A DNA stretch of 64,000 nucleotides from positions 186,001 through 250,000 of the forward strand of contig NZ_LYPF02000004.1 of the NCBI RefSeq assembly GCF_001661595.2. The letters run 5' to 3'. The translations under genes and the position numbers were made by a program. This document shows positions 25,376 through 32,357 of this stretch, in pieces. Position 1 is the stretch's first letter. Every line of letters begins with the position of its first letter. The notes beneath the pieces are model-generated. The model was given only the letters and a program-made list of their open reading frames with translations. It was not told where the DNA came from and searched no databases. The DNA is from Crocinitomix algicola (GTDB taxonomy: Bacteria > Bacteroidota > Bacteroidia > Flavobacteriales_D > Crocinitomicaceae).

Positions 25376-26602
25376 ATGAGAATAGCTTTTACAGGACTTT
25401 TGTTCTTTTTGGGTGTAGCAACAGCTCAAGCGCAATACGTTCCTAAAACCTTTGGTAAAGGAATAAATTTTATCGGTAAAGATTCGACTTTTTCAATGAA
25501 ATTTGGAATTCGATTTCAGACATTAATGATGGCGGATTGGACAGTGAGCAATGATCAACTTGATAAGATTGGGCAATTAGAATCTAATTTTTTATTGCGT
25601 CGTTCACGATTAAAGTTCAACGGCTTTGCATTTCTTCCATCATTGAAATATAAAGTAGAGTTGGGGTTGTCAAATCGAGACATTGGTGGTGGAACAAGTA
25701 GTGAATATAGTAATGCTCCTAGGTTTATTTTGGATGCGTACTTGGATTGGAATTTTTATCAGAATTTTACGCTTCGAGTGGGACAGTCAAAATTACCAGG
25801 AAATAGAGAGCGTGTGATTTCATCAGGCGATTTAGCCTTAGTTGATCGATCATTATTAAATAGTCGATATAATATTGATCGAGATATAGGTTTACAATTA
25901 AAACATCATTTTACATTTGGAAAAAACTTTTTAGTTCGAGAAATAGTTGCCTTTTCACAGGGAGAAGGAAGAAATATAACGGTTGGCAATATTGGAGGAT
26001 ATGAATATACTTTTCGTTTAGAAATGTTGCCTTTTGGTAAGTTCGATTCAAAAGGAGACTATGTAGGTGGCGGACTGACACGTCCAAACTCACCGAAGTT
26101 GGCTGTTGGAGTAACTTATGATATTAATGAAGATGCTCCCAGACAAAGAGGGCAGGGCGGCCATTTTATTAAGAATTTAGATGGTAGCTATGCAGGGGAG
26201 ACCTTATACACTTTTTTCGGTGATTTAATGTTTAAATATAAAGGCTTGTCGGTAATGGTTGAATATGCGCATAAAACAACGGAAGATGGAACACCTTCAG
26301 TATTTGATAAATACAATGAAAATTTCCTAATTGGCAGACATTATACGGGGAAAGGTGTAAATGTTCAAGCGGGCTGGTTATTCAAAAATAATTATGAATT
26401 AACCACAAGATTTACTCAGATTAACCCTAATTCTTCAATTGAAAAGGAGGAAAAAGAATACACAATTGGTCTTTCAAAGTATATTGTTGGGCATAAATTA
26501 AAAGTTCAAACTGACTTGTCTTATCGTTCAAATTCGAATGAATTTGGTGATGGAGTGGACGATCAACTCTTCTGGAGAGTACAGGTAGATCTTCATTTTT
26601 AG
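25376..26602 (+). CDS. OprO/OprP-like phosphate-selective porin
   Basis: A 408-residue outer-membrane beta barrel. Signal peptide of about 20 residues (ends ATAQAQ), then FSMKFGIRFQTLMMADW and alternating barrel strands such as RRSRLKFNGFAF, DAYLDWNFYQNFTLRVGQSKLPG and LQLKHHFTF, the pattern of the OprP/OprO porin family; the C-terminal strand ends FWRVQVDLHF with a final Phe. It would form a channel for phosphate or polyphosphate. The context supports this: it is divergent from the Na/Pi-PhoU gene and followed after 118 nt by a PhoB-like regulator, and both promoters have TTAA-type 11-bp repeats. Selectivity residues cannot be assigned by eye. Confidence 0.85.
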   Translation: MRIAFTGLLFFLGVATAQAQYVPKTFGKGINFIGKDSTFSMKFGIRFQTLMMADWTVSNDQLDKIGQLESNFLLRRSRLKFNGFAFLPSLKYKVELGLSNRDIGGGTSSEYSNAPRFILDAYLDWNFYQNFTLRVGQSKLPGNRERVISSGDLALVDRSLLNSRYNIDRDIGLQLKHHFTFGKNFLVREIVAFSQGEGRNITVGNIGGYEYTFRLEMLPFGKFDSKGDYVGGGLTRPNSPKLAVGVTYDINEDAPRQRGQGGHFIKNLDGSYAGETLYTFFGDLMFKYKGLSVMVEYAHKTTEDGTPSVFDKYNENFLIGRHYTGKGVNVQAGWLFKNNYELTTRFTQINPNSSIEKEEKEYTIGLSKYIVGHKLKVQTDLSYRSNSNEFGDGVDDQLFWRVQVDLHF

Positions 26603-26639
26603 TAGCTTTTTCAAGGGTTTGACTAAGGTAAATTTTGCG

Positions 26640-26667
26640 TTATTTTAATGTTATGTATTTATTATTA
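26640..26667 (+). promoter_or_regulatory. Candidate degenerate Pho box before the first PhoB-like gene
   Basis: Units TTATTT (26640), TTATGT (26651) and TTATTA (26662) repeat at 11 bp. They are more degenerate than the others. The -7 element TACTTTTG lies at 26693-26700. Confidence 0.35.
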
Positions 26668-26692
26668 ACTTAAATGCGCAATCAATAATGTT

Positions 26693-26700
26693 TACTTTTG
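26693..26700 (+). promoter_or_regulatory. -7 element for the first PhoB-like gene
   Basis: TACTTTTG, exact TAnnTTTG match, 20 nt before the ATG at 26721. Confidence 0.55.
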
Positions 26701-26720
26701 CTTAAAATTTAACTGAATAG

Positions 26721-27407
26721 ATGAATAATTCTGTACTCGTTATCGATGATGAGCAAGACATCAGAGTCTTGATAAAATACAATTTAGAAAAAGAAGGGTT
26801 TATAGTTTCCGAAGCTTCAAATGGAGCGGATGGAATTGAAATTGCTAAAAAGAATATCCCTGACCTAATTCTTTTGGATGTAATGATGCCAGGAATGGAT
26901 GGGATTGAAACCTGTGAAAAGCTAAAAGAAATCCCCGAGCTTCAGTCCACCATGATTTGCTTTTTAACGGCGCGCGGAGAAGATTATTCTCAAATTGCAG
27001 GATTTGATGCTGGAGCAGATGATTACATCACAAAACCAATTAAGCCAAAATTATTAGCAAGCAGAATCTCGGCTGTACTTAGGCGAAAAGGCGGTGGAGA
27101 AATAGTGGATGGACTGAATGGAGAAGGGGCTAAAGAAAAATCAATAACGATTGATCGCGAGCGCTATTTGATTTCAAAATCTGGCAATGAAATGTTTTTA
27201 CCACGTAAAGAATTTGAATTGTTAGCCCTATTAATGTCTAAACCGGGTAAAGTATTTCATCGTGACTCTATTATGAATAATGTTTGGGGGACAGATGTCG
27301 TAGTTGGTGATAGAACGATAGATGTTCATATCCGAAAATTGCGTGAAAAAATAGGAGACACGCATATCGTCACCGTTAAAGGTGTTGGGTATAAGTTTGA
27401 AGATTAA
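26721..27407 (+). CDS. OmpR-family response regulator, PhoB-like (copy 1)
   Basis: A 228-residue two-domain regulator. Receiver domain (1-120): acidic pocket D9-D10, phospho-acceptor D53 in LILLDVMMPG, switch Thr83 in LTARGEDYSQ, and K105 in ITKPIKP. Winged-helix DNA-binding domain (about 135-228): FLPRKEFELLALLMSKPGKVF, the recognition-helix segment RTIDVHIRKLREKIG and the terminal VKGVGYKFED. It is complete and should be phosphorylation-competent. Its position behind a phosphate porin and its own TTAA-type repeats suggest the phosphate regulator PhoB/PhoP, but no histidine kinase is nearby. A close relative lies at 35505-36167. Confidence 0.9.
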   Translation: MNNSVLVIDDEQDIRVLIKYNLEKEGFIVSEASNGADGIEIAKKNIPDLILLDVMMPGMDGIETCEKLKEIPELQSTMICFLTARGEDYSQIAGFDAGADDYITKPIKPKLLASRISAVLRRKGGGEIVDGLNGEGAKEKSITIDRERYLISKSGNEMFLPRKEFELLALLMSKPGKVFHRDSIMNNVWGTDVVVGDRTIDVHIRKLREKIGDTHIVTVKGVGYKFED

Positions 27408-27423
27408 CAATTCGATTTTTTCG

Positions 27424-27440
27424 TTAAACATATCTTAATC
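27424..27440 (+). promoter_or_regulatory. Candidate Pho box before the CPA2 antiporter
   Basis: TTAAAC (27424) and TTAATC (27435) are 11 bp apart; the second unit is 42 bp from the TTTG of the -7 element at 27472-27479. Only two units, so moderate to weak. Confidence 0.35.
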
Positions 27441-27471
27441 ATTTCAGTGTAAATGGATTTTAGCAAAATGT

Positions 27472-27479
27472 TATTTTTG
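27472..27479 (+). promoter_or_regulatory. -7 element for the CPA2 antiporter
   Basis: TATTTTTG, exact match, 38 nt before the ATG at 27518. Confidence 0.5.
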
Positions 27480-27517
27480 TATAGCTACGAGCTAAATAAC
27501 AATCTAACCTTTTGCCT

Positions 27518-29524
27518 ATGCATTTACCCATCTTGCCGGATATCGTAATAATTCTTGGGTTATCCGTTTTTACGATACTTATTTTTCAAAAAATAAAACT
27601 TCCAGCAATTTTAGGGTTTCTTATTACTGGGATTATAGTGGGGCCTTATGGACTGAATTTAATTGAGGCTAAACATGAAGTAGAAGTACTTTCTGAGATT
27701 GGAATTATTTTTTTATTGTTTGTAATAGGTATTGAATTCTCCTTAAAAGGATTGGCATCCATAAAAAATACAGTATTAATTGGTGGTGGTGTTCAGGTAA
27801 TTGGTACAATTGGTTTAGTCACATTTTTAGCTTACGAATTGGGGTTATCCATTCAGTCGGCTGTATTTATGGGATTTTTAATTTCTTTAAGTAGTACAGC
27901 GATTGTTTTAAAAATGCTTCAAGAAAAAGGGGAGTTGATTTCCCCTCATGGTAGAGTGGCTGTTGCTATTTTAATATTTCAAGATATTATAGTCGTGTTA
28001 ATGATGCTGTTAACACCTATTTTGGCTGGCCAATCAGATGATCCTATGAATGAGCTTTTATGGTTGCTCATAAAAATGATTGCAGTGGTTGCTGCCATTA
28101 TTATCCTCGCAAGATATGCTGTTCCAGTACTGTTAAAACTTGTGGTTCGCGCTAAAAGTAGGGAGTTATTTATTTTGACAACTATAGTGCTTTGTTTTTC
28201 AACTGCTTGGCTTACCTCTTCTGTTGGTCTGTCGTTGGCGTTAGGTGCGTTTTTTGCAGGATTAGTTATTTCAGAATCCGAATATAGTCATCAAGCAACA
28301 GCTAATATTTTACCATTTAGAGAGATTTTTATCAGCTTCTTTTTTGTTTCGGTTGGAATGTTGTTGGATTTAAATTTTTTTATTGAGAATATCGTATACA
28401 TTCATCTACTTGCAATTGCTGTAATTGGATTAAAATTAATGGTTGTTATTATTGCTGTTTTATTGTTGAAATATCAATTACGCACCAGTTTATTAACTGG
28501 ACTTGCACTTTTGCAGGTAGGTGAGTTTGCTTTTTTATTATCTACTGTCGGTATGCAATATGATTTATTGTCCGAAACCGTTTATCAATATTTTCTTGCT
28601 ATCTCTATTATCTCAATGGGAGCAACACCATTTATCATTAACTGGTCACCGCAATTAACTCATTATTTATTACGAACGCCTTTGCCACCAAAAGTAAGAG
28701 AGCGTTTAAAAATGAATGCTAAAAAGAAAGAACTAGAAGAGAAAAATACAACAGAGAATTTTCATGATCATGTCGTAATTATTGGTTACGGGTTAAATGG
28801 TCAAAATGTCGCAAAAGCAGCTCGAAAAGCAAATATTCCATATGTTATTATTGAAATAGATCCACAAGCTATAAAAAAAGCAAAGGATAAAGGAGAGCCT
28901 GTTGTTTTTGGAGATGCAACAGACACTGTCATTTTAAAACATGTACATATTCAAGAAGCGCGTGTTGTTGTGGTGGCAATATCCGCTCATGATGCCACCA
29001 GAAGTATTGTTAAAACCGTTCGTCTGTTTACTGAAACTGCACATATTATCGTTCGCACACGCTATATTAAAGAAGTTGATGAAATTATAAAAATAGGGGC
29101 TGATGAGGTGATACCTGAAGAGTTTGAAACTTCAATCGAAATCTTTACGCGTGTCATGAAAAAATATTTAATTCCTAATGATGAAATTGAAGAGTTTATT
29201 ACGGATATACGATCCTATAACTATGAGGCATTTCGCAGTATTCCAAATATTCCAAATGGCGTAAGTACATTTCAAGTCCATATCCCCGATATGGAAATTG
29301 CCGCTATTCATGTGTTACAGGGTAAAAACAGCATTGTTGGACATACAATCTTTGAAACGGGGCTTCGAAAAAATTATAACGTAACCGTTTTAGCAATTAA
29401 ACGAGATTCATCTTATATTCTTGAGATAAATGAAGATACAAAAGTTATTCAAGATGATATTATTTATTTGTTCGGATCACCAGATGATATCATTAAAGTA
29501 AACAAATATTTTGTCTATAAATAA
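27518..29524 (+). CDS. CPA2-family cation:proton antiporter with C-terminal RCK (TrkA-N/TrkA-C) domains
   Basis: A 668-residue KefB/KefC-like protein. About 12-13 transmembrane helices occupy residues 1-380 (for example ILGFLITGIIVGPYGLNL and IIFLLFVIGIEFSLKGL, with conserved Gly/Asp positions of the Na/H exchanger fold). A TrkA-N Rossmann domain follows (about 410-530; HVVIIGYGLNGQNVAKAA with GxGxxG-like loop and IIEID strand end), then a TrkA-C domain (about 580-668). It would exchange K+ or Na+ for H+, gated by nucleotide. ATG 27518 is preferred; a TTG 6 nt earlier is in frame. Its presence in the phosphate block may be a neighbour effect or ion balancing for Na-coupled uptake (inference). 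Confidence 0.9.
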   Translation: MHLPILPDIVIILGLSVFTILIFQKIKLPAILGFLITGIIVGPYGLNLIEAKHEVEVLSEIGIIFLLFVIGIEFSLKGLASIKNTVLIGGGVQVIGTIGLVTFLAYELGLSIQSAVFMGFLISLSSTAIVLKMLQEKGELISPHGRVAVAILIFQDIIVVLMMLLTPILAGQSDDPMNELLWLLIKMIAVVAAIIILARYAVPVLLKLVVRAKSRELFILTTIVLCFSTAWLTSSVGLSLALGAFFAGLVISESEYSHQATANILPFREIFISFFFVSVGMLLDLNFFIENIVYIHLLAIAVIGLKLMVVIIAVLLLKYQLRTSLLTGLALLQVGEFAFLLSTVGMQYDLLSETVYQYFLAISIISMGATPFIINWSPQLTHYLLRTPLPPKVRERLKMNAKKKELEEKNTTENFHDHVVIIGYGLNGQNVAKAARKANIPYVIIEIDPQAIKKAKDKGEPVVFGDATDTVILKHVHIQEARVVVVAISAHDATRSIVKTVRLFTETAHIIVRTRYIKEVDEIIKIGADEVIPEEFETSIEIFTRVMKKYLIPNDEIEEFITDIRSYNYEAFRSIPNIPNGVSTFQVHIPDMEIAAIHVLQGKNSIVGHTIFETGLRKNYNVTVLAIKRDSSYILEINEDTKVIQDDIIYLFGSPDDIIKVNKYFVYK

Positions 29525-29559
29525 TTCCGTATCTTACACGCAACTTTAAATTATTTCAA

Positions 29560-30324
29560 ATGAAAAAGATACTTTTAGTAGTGCTACTTGCTGCGGGCTT
29601 TAATGCATCCGCTCAAAACAACTCTGTTAAATTTACCGTATCGCCTAGCTTGGCTTTGGCCAACAACCTAGCTTTTAGTTATGAACGTAAATTCTCAGAC
29701 AAATTATCTGTAAATGCGCGCGTTAACTTTACTTCTAAAAAGGCGGTGCCGTTTAACAAAATTGCAAAAAATCAACTCGGACCAATACTGGATTCCGCAG
29801 GTGTAAATTCCGATATTCTTGACACCAGAATAAACTCTTTTGGAGCAAATCTACAACTAAAGTATTTCCCGGGAGGAAATGCCTTAAGAGGGCTTTATCT
29901 TGCTCCATATATAGGTTTTCAAGGTGCGAGTATGAATGATTTCGAATTTGATTTCCCAGACTCAAGTGATCCATCTATTAAACACGGCGGTACCGTAGAG
30001 TCTGGATCTTTATTTTTTGGAGGAGGTATTGGAATTGGTAACCAATGGGTAGCTAACAATGGATTGACCCTTGATATTATGTGGTTAGGGTTAGGATGGG
30101 GAACGAATAATATCACATTCAGAGGTACAGATTCTTCTGGTGATATTAATTATGAAGAAATAAATAATGACGTGCAGGATTTTGCTGCAGAAAATGAAGA
30201 GGATTTCTCTCAATTTGGAGCAACAGTAGATAGCGAATATTCAAGCAGTGATATTAAGGTCTTTGTTAAACATCCTTTTCCTTATGTGAAAATTTTGAAT
30301 TTTTCAATCGGATACTCATTCTAA
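29560..30324 (+). CDS. Small outer-membrane beta-barrel protein
   Basis: A 254-residue protein with a signal peptide (MKKILLVVLLAAGFNASAQ) and an eight-to-ten strand barrel pattern of the OmpA-like/porin_fam group: VKFTVSPSLALANNLAFSYER, LQLKYFPGG, LYLAPYIGFQG, GGIGIGNQWV and the C-terminal strand VKILNFSIGYSF ending in Phe. One loop (about residues 195-225) is very acidic. No specific function can be named. It lies 35 nt after the antiporter gene and is followed by a strong terminator, so it is probably the last gene of that transcript. Confidence 0.78.
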   Translation: MKKILLVVLLAAGFNASAQNNSVKFTVSPSLALANNLAFSYERKFSDKLSVNARVNFTSKKAVPFNKIAKNQLGPILDSAGVNSDILDTRINSFGANLQLKYFPGGNALRGLYLAPYIGFQGASMNDFEFDFPDSSDPSIKHGGTVESGSLFFGGGIGIGNQWVANNGLTLDIMWLGLGWGTNNITFRGTDSSGDINYEEINNDVQDFAAENEEDFSQFGATVDSEYSSSDIKVFVKHPFPYVKILNFSIGYSF

Positions 30325-30348
30325 ACACCGCGATTAAATTTTTGCGAA

Positions 30349-30377
30349 GCGAATCGGAATTCCGGTTCGCTTTTTTT
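30349..30377 (+). terminator. Intrinsic terminator after the beta-barrel gene
   Basis: GCGAA...TTCGC arms (30349-30370) extend through CGGAATTCCG with one T-G pair, followed by seven T residues. Confidence 0.88.
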
Positions 30378-30402
30378 ATTTTTAAATTTTAAAGAAGAAA
30401 AT

Positions 30403-30768
30403 ATGAAAGCAAGTCCTGAACATAATGAACGAATGGCAAAAATGACTTTTGCTTCGGTATACCCACATTATATAACTAAGGTTGAAAAGAAAGGGAGAAC
30501 AATTGAAGAATTGCATCAAGTTATTACTTGGTTGACTGGTTTTAATGAAGAACAAATCGCTCAATTAATAGTTGAAAAAGTAACTTTTAAAACGTTTTTT
30601 GAAAGAGCACATTTACATCCCAATGCTCACTTAATAAAAGGCGTAATTTGCGGTTATAGGATTGAGGAACTTGAAAATGAGCTTACCAAAAATGTTCGCT
30701 ACCTTGATAAACTAGTAGATGAGTTGGCAAAAGGCCGTAAAATGGAGAAGATTCTTAGGTCTGTTTAA
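30403..30768 (+). CDS. DUF2200 family protein
   Basis: A 121-residue cytoplasmic protein matching the DUF2200 family along its length, most clearly MTFASVYPHYITKVEKKGRT and the ELHQVITWLTGF segment, then FFERAHLHPNAHLIKGVICGYRIEEL. The family has no established biochemical role. There is no signal peptide or membrane helix; the protein is mostly helical. It lies alone between a terminator and a 240-nt spacer. Confidence 0.85.
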   Translation: MKASPEHNERMAKMTFASVYPHYITKVEKKGRTIEELHQVITWLTGFNEEQIAQLIVEKVTFKTFFERAHLHPNAHLIKGVICGYRIEELENELTKNVRYLDKLVDELAKGRKMEKILRSV

Positions 30769-30901
30769 TTCCTATTCACATGAAAAAAATAATTAACATG
30801 AACTAAATCTCAGTTTTTACGCTTAAAGATATTCAGTTTTCACTGATAATTCTCGACGCAAATAATGTTCAATAATCTGTAAATCAGCATTTTGAAGTAA
30901 G

Positions 30902-30939
30902 TTAATTTAAAGTTAATTCGAGTTAACGTTAAAGTAATA
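30902..30939 (+). promoter_or_regulatory. Candidate Pho box before the beta-helix lipoprotein
   Basis: TTAATT (30902) and TTAATT (30913) are 11 bp apart; further TTAACG (30923) and TTAAAG (30929) words follow slightly out of register. A near-consensus -7 (GATCTTTG, 30982-30989) lies about 50 bp downstream, farther than at the other promoters. Confidence 0.4.
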
Positions 30940-31008
30940 GTCAAATAACTATAGACTAACATCTTTTCGAAGCATCTGTATGATCTTTGCCTCATAAAAC
31001 AAAAAAAA

Positions 31009-32250
31009 ATGAAAATGAAAAAAAGATTATTTCCAACAGCTGTTGTCGCTTTAGGTGCTTTAGCTGTAATGGCTTCATGTAAAAAAGAAGGTTGTTCAGA
31101 TCCTGCTGCAACTAACTATGATGAGAAAGTAAAAGAAAAAAATGACGATGGTTCTTGTGTTTACCCATCTGTATTAGTTGATACAGTTTACGTTTCTGAA
31201 AATGTTACTGCAAATACAACTTGGGAGTCTGGTAAAACATATATCTTAACAAGCCGTATTGCTGTAACTGGTGGAGCAACTTTAACAATTGAGCCTGGTA
31301 CAGTAGTAAAAGGTGAGGCTGGTTCTGGTGCAAACGCAACTGCTTTAATTATTGCTAGAGGTTCGAAAATTATGGCTGAAGGAACTGCTTCTGAGCCAAT
31401 TATTTTCACTTCAACTGCAGATCACTTAGTACCTGGTGAAATCCAATCTCCGAACTTATCTTCTGATTTAGATGGTTTATGGGGTGGATTAATCGTTTTA
31501 GGACATGCTCAAATTTCAGCAGATGCTGAATCAGTTCAAATTGAAGGAATTCCAGTATCTGATCCAAACGGATTATATGGAGGAACAGATAATGCTGATA
31601 ATTCAGGTGTTATTTCTTATATCTCTATTCGTCACGGTGGAGCTAACATCGGTGAAGGGAACGAAATCAATGGTCTTACTTTAGGAGGTGTTGGTTCAGG
31701 AACTCAAATCGATCACGTAGAAATCGTAGCTAACCAAGATGATGGTGTTGAGTTCTTTGGTGGTTCTGTTAGTGTATCTGATTTGATCGTTTTCAATAAT
31801 GGAGATGATGCAATTGATACAGATCAAAACTGGATCGGAACATTATCTAACTTCATCGTTATCAATCCTGGTGATGAGGCTATGGAATTAGATGGACCAG
31901 AAGGAGCTGTTTTAGGTGGTAACTTTACTATCACAAACGGATCTGTTTACATGGACGGTGGTGATGGAATCGTTGATAATGATGATAACACGAATGTAGA
32001 TATGAGCAATGTTTATTTCTTCGGATTATCTTCTGGTCAAGATTTCGATCAATTACCAACAGTAGCTTATAACATTACAAACCTTGAGGCAGTAATTCCT
32101 GACGGTGATGCAGTAGCTGATTACTTCAAAGGTGGTTCTGATGCAATGACAACTTCAGTAACAGCAGGTGCTCAAACTGTAGGGGCAAACAAAGCTGAGT
32201 TTGATACTTGGTCTTGGGCTGCGTTAGCTGGAATGTTAAGCGATTTCTAG
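31009..32250 (+). CDS. Beta-helix-like surface lipoprotein
   Basis: A 413-residue lipoprotein: N terminus KKRLFPTAVVALGALAVMASC with a lipobox ending at Cys26. Next comes a short Cys/Asp unit (GCSDPAATNYDEKV...DDGSCVYP) of a type common in Bacteroidota surface proteins and probably calcium-binding. Residues about 60-400 show the repeating short beta strands of a right-handed parallel beta-helix (GATLTIEPGTVVKG, ALIIARGSKIMAEG, then many Gly/Asn/Asp turns). Codon and residue use is even and repetitive, suggesting strong expression. It is directly upstream of a TonB receptor and may deliver substrate to it (inference). The start is ATG 31009 or 31015. Confidence 0.75.
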   Translation: MKMKKRLFPTAVVALGALAVMASCKKEGCSDPAATNYDEKVKEKNDDGSCVYPSVLVDTVYVSENVTANTTWESGKTYILTSRIAVTGGATLTIEPGTVVKGEAGSGANATALIIARGSKIMAEGTASEPIIFTSTADHLVPGEIQSPNLSSDLDGLWGGLIVLGHAQISADAESVQIEGIPVSDPNGLYGGTDNADNSGVISYISIRHGGANIGEGNEINGLTLGGVGSGTQIDHVEIVANQDDGVEFFGGSVSVSDLIVFNNGDDAIDTDQNWIGTLSNFIVINPGDEAMELDGPEGAVLGGNFTITNGSVYMDGGDGIVDNDDNTNVDMSNVYFFGLSSGQDFDQLPTVAYNITNLEAVIPDGDAVADYFKGGSDAMTTSVTAGAQTVGANKAEFDTWSWAALAGMLSDF

Positions 32251-32284
32251 TCACAGAAAAGAAACATTTACATAACAATTTGTT

Positions 32285-32327
32285 AACTCGCGAATAACCG
32301 TAAGGCTGTTCGCGAGTTCTTATTTTT
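32285..32327 (+). terminator. Terminator of the lipoprotein gene, overlapping the next promoter
   Basis: A perfect 10-bp stem (32285-32294 with 32309-32318) and 14-nt loop are followed by CTTATTTTT. The T-rich tract is also the -7 element of the TonB receptor gene. Confidence 0.75.
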
Positions 32328-32328
32328 G
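32321..32328 (+). promoter_or_regulatory. -7 element for the TonB receptor gene
   Basis: TATTTTTG, exact match, 29 nt before the ATG at 32358; it lies within the U-tract of the preceding terminator. Confidence 0.55.
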
Positions 32329-32357
32329 CACCAGTTTTTAAAAATAATCAATTGGAA

